From Prado023 sp964418695 (lineage in GTDB: Bacteria; Actinomycetota; Actinomycetes; S36-B12; CAIYMF01): a DNA stretch of 64,000 nt. A program made the translations under genes and the position numbers. The notes beneath the pieces are model-generated. The model was not told where the DNA came from and ran no database searches. It saw only the letters and a list, made by a program, of their open reading frames with translations. How positions within the stretch are numbered: the stretch's first letter is position 1; every line of letters starts with the position of its first letter. This document shows, one piece after another, positions 1-7,574 of this stretch. The stretch spans positions 124,001 through 188,000 of the forward strand of contig CAYQMN010000004.1 of assembly GCA_964418695.1 (NCBI GenBank), given 5' to 3'.

Positions 1-1578
1 GCTGTAGCCGGAGTAGCCGCCGTTGACCGCGCGCTCGGCGGTGCCGGTCTTGCCCGCGACCCGGTAGCCCGGGATCGCCGCGGGCGAGCCGGTTCCCTCG
101 GTGACCACGTTCTCCAGCATCCGCGTCATGTTCGTGGCCGTCTTCTCGCTGACCACGCGCACGCCGGGCTGGGTGGGCGCCGGCTCGAAGCTGCCGTCGG
201 TGTTGACGTACCCGTCGATCAGGCGGGGGGTCAGCCGCACGCCCTTGTTGGCCAGGGTCTGGTAGACCTGCGCCACCTGCAGTGAGGTCAGCGAATAGCT
301 CTGGCCGTAGGCCAGCGCCTGGAACGTGGTCGGCCACCAGTTCTCCGGCTTGGGCAGCAGGCCACGCTCCTCGCCCGGGAAGCCCAAGCCGGTCGGCTGC
401 GCGATGCCGAACTTGCGCTGGTACTCGTACAGCTTCTGCCCGCCAATCTTGTCCGCGAACAGGATCGTGCCGATGTTGCTGGACTGGGCCAGCACGCCGT
501 TCAGCGTCAGGTGCAGGGTGCCGTGGTCGTCGTGGTCGTGCGTGGTGTGGCCGCCCCGGGTGAGCACCGGCGGGACCACGATCGTCGAGCGCGGCTTGGC
601 CTTGCCCTCCTCCAGCACCGCGGACATCGTCAGGACCTTGCCGGTCGAGCCCGGCTCGTAGATGTCGGTGACCGGCCGGTTGCCCATGTCGGCCTTGCTG
701 GCGCCGCGGTAGTTGTTGGGGTCGAAGGTCGGGGCGGTGGCCATCGCCAGGATCCGTCCGGTCTTGACCTCCACCACGACCACGTCGCCGGAGTCGGCCT
801 TCGCCTCGCGGACCTTGGCCGCGATCGCCCGCTGTGCCACGTACTGGATGTCGCGGTTGATCGTGAGCTGGACGCTCTGCCCGGCGACCGGCGCCTTGAG
901 GATGTCCTCGGCCGACGGGATCGCCTGGCCGGCGGCGCCCTGCTCGTAGGTCCGCACGCCGTCCTGGCCGTGCAGCCGCGAGTCCAAGGACATCTCCAGC
1001 CCGCCCGAGCCGACCCCCTCGGCGTTGACGAAGCCGATCACGTTGGCGGCCAAGGTCCCCGAGGGGTAGCTGCGCTTGGTGGACTTCTCGCTGAAGATGC
1101 CCGTGATCTTGAGTGCCTTGACCTGGCGCCACTTCTCCGGAGTCTGGCCCTTGACGATGTAGACGAACCGATCGTCCCCGGTGAGCCGGGGCACCAGGCG
1201 CTCCGCGTCGATGCCCAGGATCGGGGCCAGCCTGGCCGCAGCGTCGGCCGGGTCCTTGATGAGGGTCTGGTCGGCGGTGATGTTGCGCGACTCGACCGTG
1301 ATCGCCAGCGGGGCCCCGGTCGAGTCGTAGATCGTCCCGCGGTCGGCAGGCAGCACAGTGGTGCGCAGCCGCAGGCTCTGCCCCTTCGCGGCCAGCTCCG
1401 GACCGCTGACCACCATCAGGTCGAAGATCCGGCCCGCGTAGATGCTCAGGACCATCAGCACCGCGAACGTCAGGTAGATCGCGCGGTTGCGCCCGTTGCC
1501 GCGGGCGAACCGGCGCGCTGCCGGCGACCGGGTCGGGACCTGGGTCCGGGGCGGCCGGGGCGGAGCGACCGAGCTCAT
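1..1578 (-). CDS. ftsI: FtsI/PBP3-type septal transpeptidase, C-terminus cut by window edge
   Basis: Class B penicillin-binding protein that cross-links septal peptidoglycan outside the membrane as part of the divisome. About 526 residues are visible and the C-terminus runs off the left edge. The three transpeptidase motifs are readable: SxxK in EPGSTGK (Ser311, Lys314), SxN in QSSNIG (Ser366-Asn368) and KTG in AGKTGTA (Lys510). A short basic Arg/Pro-rich cytoplasmic tail precedes one membrane anchor (about residues 33-50) and a dimerisation domain. The ATG at 1578 overlaps the stop of the upstream ftsL-like gene as ATGA, which points to translational coupling. The order mraZ-rsmH-ftsL-ftsI is the standard dcw arrangement, so the assignment is firm. 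Confidence 0.93.
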   Translation of the reverse strand, partial: MSSVAPPRPPRTQVPTRSPAARRFARGNGRNRAIYLTFAVLMVLSIYAGRIFDLMVVSGPELAAKGQSLRLRTTVLPADRGTIYDSTGAPLAITVESRNITADQTLIKDPADAAARLAPILGIDAERLVPRLTGDDRFVYIVKGQTPEKWRQVKALKITGIFSEKSTKRSYPSGTLAANVIGFVNAEGVGSGGLEMSLDSRLHGQDGVRTYEQGAAGQAIPSAEDILKAPVAGQSVQLTINRDIQYVAQRAIAAKVREAKADSGDVVVVEVKTGRILAMATAPTFDPNNYRGASKADMGNRPVTDIYEPGSTGKVLTMSAVLEEGKAKPRSTIVVPPVLTRGGHTTHDHDDHGTLHLTLNGVLAQSSNIGTILFADKIGGQKLYEYQRKFGIAQPTGLGFPGEERGLLPKPENWWPTTFQALAYGQSYSLTSLQVAQVYQTLANKGVRLTPRLIDGYVNTDGSFEPAPTQPGVRVVSEKTATNMTRMLENVVTEGTGSPAAIPGYRVAGKTGTAERAVNGGYSGYS

Positions 1579-2606
1579 CGCGCACCTCCGGTCGAGGCCG
1601 CGGCGTCCGAGGTCGCCCCGTCGGCGGGCTCGCCGCCGGTTCCGGCAGCCGTACCGGTGCCGGCAGCCGTACCGGTGCCGGCAGCCGAGCCGGTCCCGGT
1701 ACCCGAGCCGGTGCTGGCCGAGCCGGTCGGGTCGGCGGACGGCTGGGTGCCCGCGCCGGGCGAGGGCTGGGCGGTGGCGCCAGCCCCGGCGCCCGCGGTG
1801 GCTGCCCCGGCATCGTCGGTGGCGTCGGGGTCGGTCCCGGCGTCGGGATCGGCCGGATCGGCATCGGGGTCGGCCGAGGCGGACGCCGAGGGCTTCGGGG
1901 TGGGCAGGATGCCCGGCGCATCCTTGAGGGAGACCTTGCCCGGCTCGGCCGTGGCCGCCACCGGCTCGCCGAGGATCGTGCCGTCCGACAGGCGCAGGAA
2001 CACCGGCGACGCGGCGGGCACCATGCCCAGGGCCCGTGCGCGCTTCTCCACCTGCTTGGGCGCCTCGGCCAGATCCACCTGCGCGGCCAGCGCCTCCTCC
2101 TTCTCCGCGGTGAGGGTCAGCGCGACCTCCAGCTCGAACTGGCGGAAGGCACCCTGGCTGATGATCGTGTTGAGCATGAGCACCCCCAGCAGCCCCACGG
2201 CGAGCACGGCGGTGCAGGCCAGCAGCATCCGCTGACGGGGCGAGCGCGGCAGCCGCGGACCCCCTCGGAACATGTGCTTGTGCGTCTCCGGGACCGGATG
2301 CTCGTCGGGGCCGGGTCGCTGGTCGGCGTCGGGATCCTGCGCGTGCGCCTGACCGGGTGCCTGCGTGCCTGCGAGGTCGTCCGCGCCTGCGCTGCCTTCC
2401 TCGACCTGCGCGGCTGCCGTGGCGGTGACGGCGTCCCGCTCCAGCGTCGCGGTGCCGGCCGCCCCCGGCCGCGTCGTGCGCGCCCGGCTCGACGGGATCC
2501 GGCCGCCTGCACCCGGCAGGCGCTCAGGCTCGGCCGAGGAGCCTGCGCGCCGCCTGCGGCCCCGCGGCGCTTCGGCACCCCGGCCGTTGCTGCGTGCGCG
2601 ACTCAC
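1575..2606 (-). CDS. ftsL: FtsL-like divisome protein with a long repetitive tail
   Basis: Small bitopic division protein expected between rsmH and ftsI, where FtsL partners FtsB/FtsQ. The 343-residue product has a basic, disordered N-terminal region (1-125), one transmembrane helix (about 127-148) and a heptad-like amphipathic stretch (about 153-195) typical of the FtsL/DivIC coiled coil. A low-complexity tail rich in Asp, Ala, Gly and Thr follows (about 236-343). Classical FtsL proteins are usually under about 200 residues, so the extra length comes from the two disordered ends. The start overlaps the rsmH stop as ATGA (2603-2606). Primary sequence conservation in this family is low, so the name rests on position, topology and coiled coil. 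Confidence 0.78.
   Translation of the reverse strand: MSRARSNGRGAEAPRGRRRRAGSSAEPERLPGAGGRIPSSRARTTRPGAAGTATLERDAVTATAAAQVEEGSAGADDLAGTQAPGQAHAQDPDADQRPGPDEHPVPETHKHMFRGGPRLPRSPRQRMLLACTAVLAVGLLGVLMLNTIISQGAFRQFELEVALTLTAEKEEALAAQVDLAEAPKQVEKRARALGMVPAASPVFLRLSDGTILGEPVAATAEPGKVSLKDAPGILPTPKPSASASADPDADPADPDAGTDPDATDDAGAATAGAGAGATAQPSPGAGTQPSADPTGSASTGSGTGTGSAAGTGTAAGTGTAAGTGGEPADGATSDAAASTGGAR
1642..1695. repeat. 18-bp tandem repeat inside the ftsL-like gene
   Basis: The unit CCGGCAGCCGTACCGGTG occurs at 1642-1659 and 1660-1677, and a diverged third copy follows at 1678-1695. It encodes the Gly-Thr-Ala repeats of the C-terminal tail of the ftsL-like protein. In-frame 18-bp steps would change tail length by six residues without frameshift. 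Confidence 0.8.
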
Positions 2607-3616
2607 ATGGCCTCCCGGGATCCAGCGACGAGCTTCTCGACGGCCCGCAGGCGCACCGAGGCGGCCCTGGGGTTTCGTCGGACCTCATCCTCTGACGCCG
2701 TCTGCGATCCGCGGGTGAGAACACGCGCAGTGGGACGCAATTGCTCCGGAATCATCGGCAGGCCGGGGGGCACGGGCGGGTCGGTGGCCGCACGCAGGGC
2801 CGTCTTGACGATCCGGTCCTCCCCCGAGTGGTAGCTCAGCACTACCAGACGCCCGCCCGCGGGGAGCACACCGAGGGCCGCCGGGATCGCCTCGGTGAGC
2901 ACCGCGAGCTCGGCGTTGACCTCGATGCGCAACGCCTGGAACGTACGCTTGGCGGGGTTCCCGCCGGTCCGCCGGGCCGCGGCGGGGATGGCCGACCGGA
3001 TCAGCTCCACCAGCCGCGCGCTGGTGGTGAACGGCTCACGCTCGCGCTCCCGGACCACGGCCCGGGCGATCTGCGTCGCGAACCGCTCGTCGCCGTTGCG
3101 GCGCAGCATCCGGGCCAGGTCTCCCATCGGATAGGAGTTGAGGATGTCGGCGGCCGTGCGGCCCTGGGTCTGGTCCATGCGCATGTCCAGCACGGCGTCC
3201 CGGGCGTAGCTGAAGCCACGGTCGTCGCGGTCCAGCTGCAGCGAGGACACCCCCAGGTCGAACAGGATCGCGTCGGCGGTGCGCCGGCCGTGGGCGGCCA
3301 GCGCCTCGGGGATCCGGTCGTAGGTGCCCGCGAAGGCCAGGAAGCGGGGGCCGAACCCGGCCAGCCGCTCGCCGGCCAGGGCCAGCGCCTGCGGGTCCCG
3401 GTCGACCCCGATCACGGTCAACGACGGGTGGACGGCCAGCATCGCCTCGGTGTGCCCCCCCATCCCCAGCGTGGCGTCCACCGCCAGCGCGCCGGGACGG
3501 GCCAGCTCGCCGGGACCGGCCAGTGCAGGAGCCAACAGCTCCAGGCAGCGCTCCAGCAGGACCGGGGTGTGCAGCGCGCGGGCGTCCGCCTCGTCGGGAG
3601 GCTCGGTGGTGGGCAT
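2603..3616 (-). CDS. rsmH: 16S rRNA (cytosine(1402)-N(4))-methyltransferase RsmH
   Basis: SAM-dependent methyltransferase (MraW) that modifies C1402 of 16S rRNA in the ribosomal P site. The 337-residue protein starts MPTTEPPDE and has the family opening HTPVLLERCLELL. The SAM-binding segment follows (VDATLGMGGHTEAML), then the later motifs ADAILFDLGVSSLQLD, GRTAADILN and VLSYHSGEDRIVK. I chose the ATG at 3616 because GGAGGAG lies 7-8 nt upstream and the protein then begins where family members do. The frame stays open to 3706, but that extension is only repeat-derived sequence. Its stop overlaps the ftsL-like start by 4 nt. The leader contains the 86-bp repeats. Confidence 0.95.
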   Translation of the reverse strand: MPTTEPPDEADARALHTPVLLERCLELLAPALAGPGELARPGALAVDATLGMGGHTEAMLAVHPSLTVIGVDRDPQALALAGERLAGFGPRFLAFAGTYDRIPEALAAHGRRTADAILFDLGVSSLQLDRDDRGFSYARDAVLDMRMDQTQGRTAADILNSYPMGDLARMLRRNGDERFATQIARAVVREREREPFTTSARLVELIRSAIPAAARRTGGNPAKRTFQALRIEVNAELAVLTEAIPAALGVLPAGGRLVVLSYHSGEDRIVKTALRAATDPPVPPGLPMIPEQLRPTARVLTRGSQTASEDEVRRNPRAASVRLRAVEKLVAGSREAM

Positions 3617-3646
3617 GGGCTCACTCCTCCACTGCTCGCCGATTGT

Positions 3647-3904
3647 GCCGTGATGTAGGGCCCAACCGCTGCGGGGCTCCCCGCCGGCTGCCGCTTCGCG
3701 GCGCACACCGACGACTCACTCCTCACGGATGGGCCGTGATGTAGGGCCCAACCGCTGCGGGGCTCCCCGCCGGCTGCCGCTGCGCGGCGCACACCGACGA
3801 CTCACTCCTCACGGATGGGCCGTGATGTAGGGCCCAACCGCTGCGGGGCTCCCCGCCGGCTGCCGCTGCGCGGCGCACACCGACGACTCACTCCTCACGG
3901 ATGG
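3647..3904. repeat. Three near-identical 86-bp tandem repeats in the mraZ-rsmH gap
   Basis: Copies start at 3647, 3733 and 3819, exactly 86 bp apart, and a fourth begins at 3905 but diverges after a few bases. The one difference I see is T at 3696 in copy 1 versus G in copies 2 and 3. Each unit holds a perfect GC-rich inverted repeat, GCGGGGCTCCCCGC. On the rsmH strand each also has a GAGGAGTGAG segment resembling the rsmH ribosome-binding site. They lie in the 484-bp gap 3617-4100, where I see no convincing gene. There are no variable spacers, so this is not a CRISPR array. Confidence 0.93.
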
Positions 3905-3945
3905 GCCGTGGAACGGGCCGTACCCCCAGGCCCCCCGCCGCGGTC

Positions 3946-3998
3946 CGGCGCCGGGGAAGTGGCGTCGGGCGAGGTTCGGCGCCGGGGAAGTGGCGTCG
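3946..3998. repeat. 22-bp direct repeat, period 31
   Basis: The block from CGGCGCCGGGG to AAGTGGCGTCG occurs at 3946-3967 and again at 3977-3998, separated by 9 bp. It lies downstream of mraZ and upstream of rsmH on their strand. No gene is supported here. Confidence 0.8.
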
Positions 3999-4054
3999 AG
4001 CCCGCGGAGGGGAATCAAGGTGCACGGGTTGCTCGGTGCAGCGGCGGTCTCGAT

Positions 4055-4091
4055 GCCTTGCTGGATAACCGAGGCCTTGCTGGATACCGAG
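4055..4091. repeat. 18-19 bp tandem duplication just after mraZ
   Basis: GCCTTGCTGGATAACCGAG (4055-4073) is followed directly by the same block with one A missing (4074-4091). It lies within 50 bp of the mraZ stop. No hairpin of terminator strength was recognised in it. Confidence 0.75.
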
Positions 4092-4100
4092 GCACGCGGG

Positions 4101-4532
4101 TCAGGGCAGCTCGATCCCCCCCTCCTGGTCGAGGTCGGCGAACTCGGACTCGGCGGCGGCCAGGTAGGCCGCCCAGGCGGCGCTGGACCAGATCTCGATG
4201 CGGGTGTCCGCGCCGACCACGGTCAGCTCGCGGTCCAGGCCGGCGTACTCGCGCAGGACCGGCGGGATCGTGAGCCGGCCCTGCCGGTCGATGCTCTCGT
4301 CGAAGGCCGAGGAGAAGAAGACGCGCGTCATGGCGCGCACCCGGGCGTTGGACTGGGCGTTGGCGCGCAGCTGGGCGGCGTACTGGTCGAACTGGGCGCG
4401 CGGCCACAGGACCAGGCAGCGGTCCTGACCCTTGGTGAGCACCAACCCGTCGGCCAGTCCCTCGCGCAGTCGCGCCGGGAGGATGAGCCGGCCTTTGTCG
4501 TCCAGCTTCGGGAAGTGCGTTCCCAAGTACAC
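4101..4532 (-). CDS. mraZ: Transcriptional regulator / division protein MraZ
   Basis: MraZ is a two-domain SpoVT/AbrB-like DNA-binding protein that represses or tunes the dcw operon it heads. Both halves show the DxxGRxxxP signature: KLDDKGRLILPARLRE and SIDRQGRLTIPPVLRE. I place the start at the GTG at 4532. The protein is then 143 residues, begins YLGTHFPKLDDKGR like family members, and has AGGGAGG about 11 nt upstream. An in-frame GTG at 4544 sits directly against that ribosome-binding site and is less likely. A tandem array of candidate MraZ boxes lies upstream, consistent with autoregulation. It is separated from rsmH by a repeat-filled gap of nearly 570 bp counting from its stop to the rsmH start region. 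Confidence 0.95.
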   Translation of the reverse strand: MYLGTHFPKLDDKGRLILPARLREGLADGLVLTKGQDRCLVLWPRAQFDQYAAQLRANAQSNARVRAMTRVFFSSAFDESIDRQGRLTIPPVLREYAGLDRELTVVGADTRIEIWSSAAWAAYLAAAESEFADLDQEGGIELP

Positions 4533-4554
4533 GACACCGCTCACCTCCCTGCCA

Positions 4555-4612
4555 CTCCACAGCAGCCCCCCGATGGGCCCTCAGACCGCCACAGTACTCC
4601 ACATCCCTCCAC
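4555..4612 (-). promoter_or_regulatory. Candidate MraZ operator: GTGGAG-type boxes spaced 10 bp
   Basis: Read on the mraZ strand, GTGGAG (4612-4607), GTGGAG (4602-4597) and GTGGCG (4592-4587) follow each other with an exact 10-bp period. A further GTGGAG lies at 4560-4555, near the ribosome-binding site. MraZ is known to bind short direct repeats spaced about one helical turn upstream of mraZ. The sequence shows the repeats; the operator role is inference. Confidence 0.65.
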
Positions 4613-4685
4613 ATGTCTCCCCCGTTCACTCGTGCTCGCCACCGGGTGAACCACGGACGCCCGCCTTGTGCCGTTCAGGAGCGGA

Positions 4686-4767
4686 CACCACAATCAGCGC
4701 GGCACCACAATCAGCGCGGCGGTGAACGGCGCGACACTGCACAGCGCGTGACTGCACAGCGCGTGAC
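4686..4767. repeat. Two tandem duplications upstream of pfk (17 bp x2 and 15 bp x2)
   Basis: CACCACAATCAGCGCGG occurs at 4686-4702 and 4703-4719. TGCACAGCGCGTGAC occurs at 4738-4752 and 4753-4767. Both lie in the divergent mraZ/pfk intergenic region, within 100 bp of the pfk start. Confidence 0.85.
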
Positions 4768-4785
4768 TGAGCGAGAGGCGAGCGG

Positions 4786-5913
4786 ATGGCGAAGGCGAAG
4801 CGGATCGGGATCCTCACCGCGGGCGGGGACAGCCCCGGCCTGAACGCGGCGATCCGCGGCGTGGGCAAGGCCGCGATGGGCCATCACCGCATGGAGCTGA
4901 TCGGGTTCCGCGACGGGATCACCGGCCTGGTCACCGACAACCACATGCCGCTGGACGGCAGCCGGCTGTCCGGGATCCTCACGGTGGGCGGCACGATCCT
5001 GGGCACCAGCCGGGACAAGGTGCATCGGATGACCGTGGACGGCGAGGTCCGCGACATGACCTCAGCGGCCGTGGCCACGTACGAGAGTCTCGGCCTGGAC
5101 GGCCTGATCGTGATCGGCGGGGGCGGCACGGCCAAGAACGCGCTGCGACTCCAGGAGGCCGGCCTGAACGTGCTGACCCTGCCCAAGACCATCGACAACG
5201 ACATCTGGGGCACCGACACCAGCTTCGGCTTCGCCACCGCCACCGAGATCGCCACCGAGGCGATCGACCGGGTGCACAGCACCGCACACTCGCACCACCG
5301 GATCATCCTGACCGAGGTGATGGGTCACCGGGCCGGCTGGCTCACCCTGGCCTCCGGCCTGGCCGGCGGCGCCGACGTGATCCTGATCCCCGAGATCCCC
5401 TACACGGTGGAGAGCATCGCCGAGAAGGTCAGGGAGCGAACCAAGCGCGGGAGCACGTTCAGCGTCATCGCGGTCGCCGAGGGCGCGCGCGACGTCAACG
5501 CGATGGCCGACTTCACCGCCGCCGAGCTGCTGGTGCGCAAGGCCAAGGAGCCCGAGCAGAAGCGCGCCGCGCGCGCCCACCTGGCGCATGTGGAGGACCA
5601 GCAGCGCGAGCACACGTTCACCCTGGCCCGCCAGCTGGAGTCGGCCACGGGGCTGGAGACCCGGGTCACGATCCTCGGCTACGTGCAGCGCGGCGGGACG
5701 CCGTGCGCGGCCGACCGGCTGCTGGGCACCCGGCTCGGGGCGCACGCCGCGGACCTGGTGGCCGCCGGGCAGTTCGGGGTCATGGTGGCGGCCCGCGGGG
5801 ACGGGGCGAAGACGGTCCCGCTCGAGGAGGTCGCCGGCAAGGTCAAGCTCGTGCCGCCGGACCACGGCTGGGTGACGGCGGCCCGCCAGGTGGGCACCGG
5901 CCTGGGTGAGTGA
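4786..5913 (+). CDS. pfkA: 6-phosphofructokinase, group III type
   Basis: Phosphorylates fructose 6-phosphate in glycolysis. The 375-residue protein has the N-terminal phosphoryl-donor loop (ILTAGGDSPGLNAAIRG, about 10-25), GGTILGTSR and the catalytic PKTIDNDI (Asp137), then the sugar-phosphate site EVMGHRAGWL. Donor-specificity positions are informative. The segment equivalent to E. coli GGDGS reads GGGGT (111-115), so the usual Mg-binding Asp103 position is Gly, while the position-124 equivalent is Lys134. Gly at 104 with Lys at 124 is typical of group III enzymes, which may use ATP or PPi, so the donor cannot be decided here. The start ATG has GAGAGG upstream. A second, clearly PPi-type enzyme lies at 36899-38122. 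Confidence 0.9.
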   Translation: MAKAKRIGILTAGGDSPGLNAAIRGVGKAAMGHHRMELIGFRDGITGLVTDNHMPLDGSRLSGILTVGGTILGTSRDKVHRMTVDGEVRDMTSAAVATYESLGLDGLIVIGGGGTAKNALRLQEAGLNVLTLPKTIDNDIWGTDTSFGFATATEIATEAIDRVHSTAHSHHRIILTEVMGHRAGWLTLASGLAGGADVILIPEIPYTVESIAEKVRERTKRGSTFSVIAVAEGARDVNAMADFTAAELLVRKAKEPEQKRAARAHLAHVEDQQREHTFTLARQLESATGLETRVTILGYVQRGGTPCAADRLLGTRLGAHAADLVAAGQFGVMVAARGDGAKTVPLEEVAGKVKLVPPDHGWVTAARQVGTGLGE

Positions 5914-6872
5914 GCCCACGCGCGGCACGGGCCCCCGCCGAGCCGGACCACCTGGCACGCCCGGTCCGGTCGAGCGTGACCCACCCGGAGGTGGCCCGCC
6001 CGGGCATGGAGTCCGGCAGCGAGCTGACCCGCGACGTCCTGGTCGCCCGGCTGCGCGCGGCCGGCTGCGTGCGCGCCGAGGACGAGGCGGACCTGCTCCT
6101 GGCTGCGTCCGGCGGGGCCGCTGGCGTCGGCCCGCTGGCTGGCCTGCTGGACCGGCGGATCGCCGGGGAGCCGCTCGAGCACGTTCTGGGCTGGGCGGTG
6201 CTCGCCGGAATCCGGGTGCGGGTCTCCCCCGGGGTGTTCGTCCCGCGCGCCCGCTCCGCCCTGCTGGTCGGCACTGCGGCCCGGCTGCTGACCCGCCGGC
6301 ATGCACCGGGTGACGCGGCCGGCCCCGCCGCCGCGGGCGACCCGCCGGTCGTGGTCGACCTGTGCTCCGGCACCGGCGCGCTCGGGCTGGCGACGGTGCT
6401 GCGCGCCGGCATGCCGGTCCGCCTGCACGCGGCCGACCTCGACCCCTCCGCGGTCGCCGACGCCGCGTCGAACCTGGCCGAGGTCGGTGGCTGCGCACAT
6501 CTCGGCGACCTGTTCGACGCTCTGCCGCTGACGCTGCGGGGACGGGTCGCCCTGATCCTGTGCAACGCCCCCTACGTGCCGAGCGACCGGATCGCGCTGC
6601 TGCCCCGCGAGGCCCGCGAGCACGAGGCCCTCGCGGCGCTGGACGGCGGACCCGACGGCCTGACCGTGCACCGTCGCGTGCTGGCGCAGGCGCCGGGCTG
6701 GCTCGCGCCCGGCGGCAGCCTGCTGGTCGAGGTGCACGACTCCCAGGTCGAGGTCATCCGCGCGGCGGCGACCGCGGTGCGCCTGAGCACCCGCACAGCC
6801 CGCGACCGGCAGGAGCGCACCACCGTGGTGGTCGCGACCCTGCCGGTCCGCGAGCCGGCTACTGGCCGCTGA
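5910..6872 (+). CDS. PrmC/HemK-like protein N(5)-glutamine methyltransferase
   Basis: SAM-dependent methyltransferase of the HemK/PrmC family, whose classical members methylate the GGQ glutamine of release factors. Visible are a helical N-terminal domain, the LEHVLGWAVLAGIRVRVSPGVFVPR segment in which the family normally has the peptide-binding loop, and SAM motif I VVDLCSGTGALGL. The catalytic motif is NAPY (in LCNAPYVPS) instead of NPPY. This NAPY variant marks a second actinobacterial subgroup, so the true substrate is uncertain. The GTG at 5910 overlaps the pfk stop as GTGA. The ATG at 6006 is an alternative that would remove an unconserved 32-residue leader. The 3' end overlaps the convergent MaoC gene by 14 nt. 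Confidence 0.8.
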   Translation: MSPRAARAPAEPDHLARPVRSSVTHPEVARPGMESGSELTRDVLVARLRAAGCVRAEDEADLLLAASGGAAGVGPLAGLLDRRIAGEPLEHVLGWAVLAGIRVRVSPGVFVPRARSALLVGTAARLLTRRHAPGDAAGPAAAGDPPVVVDLCSGTGALGLATVLRAGMPVRLHAADLDPSAVADAASNLAEVGGCAHLGDLFDALPLTLRGRVALILCNAPYVPSDRIALLPREAREHEALAALDGGPDGLTVHRRVLAQAPGWLAPGGSLLVEVHDSQVEVIRAAATAVRLSTRTARDRQERTTVVVATLPVREPATGR

Positions 6873-7392
6873 CCTGCATCGGGCCGGTCTTGGCCTGCGG
6901 GAAGTAGTTCTGGCCCACGCCGCTGGCCCGGGTCGGGACCATGACCGAGCGGTCGTAGGTCATCACGATCTCGCCGTCCTGGTTCAGCGCGCGCGTCTCC
7001 ATCGAGATGATCCCGAAGTCCGGACGCGACTTGGAGGCCCGCTTGTCGGTGCACAGGCTCTCGGCGTAGATGGTGTCGCCGACGTAGACCGGGTGGGTCA
7101 GCTTGATGTTGTTCCAGCCCAGGTTCGCCACCGCGTTCTGGCTCATGTCGATGACGCTCAGGCCCAGGACCAGGCCGACCGTGAACCCGGAGACGACGAT
7201 GATCTTGCCCTCGGTGATCGGGTTCTGCTGGGACAGGTGCGCGTTGAAGTGCATCTGGTTGGTGTTGCAGGTCAGCAGCGTGAACCAGGCGTTGTCCGCC
7301 TCGGTGATGGTGCGTCCGAACGGGTGCTGGTAGGTGTCGCCGACCTCGAAGTCGTCGAAGAACCGGCCGAGCACGGCGGGATGGACGGTCAT
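6859..7392 (-). CDS. MaoC-family acyl-CoA hydratase
   Basis: Hot-dog fold enoyl-CoA hydratase or dehydratase-like protein of 177 residues, starting MTVHPAVLGRFFDDFEVGD. The opening FEVGDTYQHPFGRTITEADNAWFT is characteristic of MaoC hydratases. The hydratase motif normally reads DxNPxH; here it is NTNQMH, so the catalytic His is kept but the Asp position is Asn. A second conserved block, LTHPVYVGDTIYAES, is present. The ATG at 7392 is preceded by GAGAGGAG at good spacing. The frame continues upstream but the extra residues are not MaoC-like. The substrate cannot be inferred from the neighbours. Confidence 0.82.
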   Translation of the reverse strand: MTVHPAVLGRFFDDFEVGDTYQHPFGRTITEADNAWFTLLTCNTNQMHFNAHLSQQNPITEGKIIVVSGFTVGLVLGLSVIDMSQNAVANLGWNNIKLTHPVYVGDTIYAESLCTDKRASKSRPDFGIISMETRALNQDGEIVMTYDRSVMVPTRASGVGQNYFPQAKTGPMQVSGQ

Positions 7393-7544
7393 GGATGCTC
7401 CTCTCGCGGGGTTGCCTGGGCCGGCGATGGGCCCGGCGGACGGCGCCATTCTCACCGGCGAGGTCCGGCGCCCCGGCCCTGGGGTCCGCCGCGGGGCATC
7501 TACCGGGCCTGCGGCGGCATCGGGTGCCATCGCTTCGCAGCGTG

Positions 7545-7550
7545 CACAAT
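7545..7550 (+). promoter_or_regulatory. Probable -10 element for the moxR cluster
   Basis: CACAAT lies 25 bp before the moxR ATG, followed by AGGAGG at 7565-7570. This arrangement would give a short leader with a strong ribosome-binding site, unlike the leaderless genes elsewhere. No -35 is obvious. Confidence 0.4.
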
Positions 7551-7574
7551 GGGCCATCCCGCGCAGGAGGTTCG

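Noticed and set aside
511..2235. Long plus-strand open frame opposite the division genes
   Set aside because: Composition is Arg/Gly/Pro/Ala without domains and it lies opposite well-supported ftsI and ftsL genes; high GC content creates such antisense frames.
3617..3706. Longer rsmH start at 3706
   Set aside because: The extra 30 residues are encoded by the 86-bp repeat and are not conserved; the ATG at 3616 has a strong ribosome-binding site.
3647..3904. CRISPR array
   Set aside because: Repeats are contiguous, 86 bp long and without variable spacers; no cas genes are nearby.
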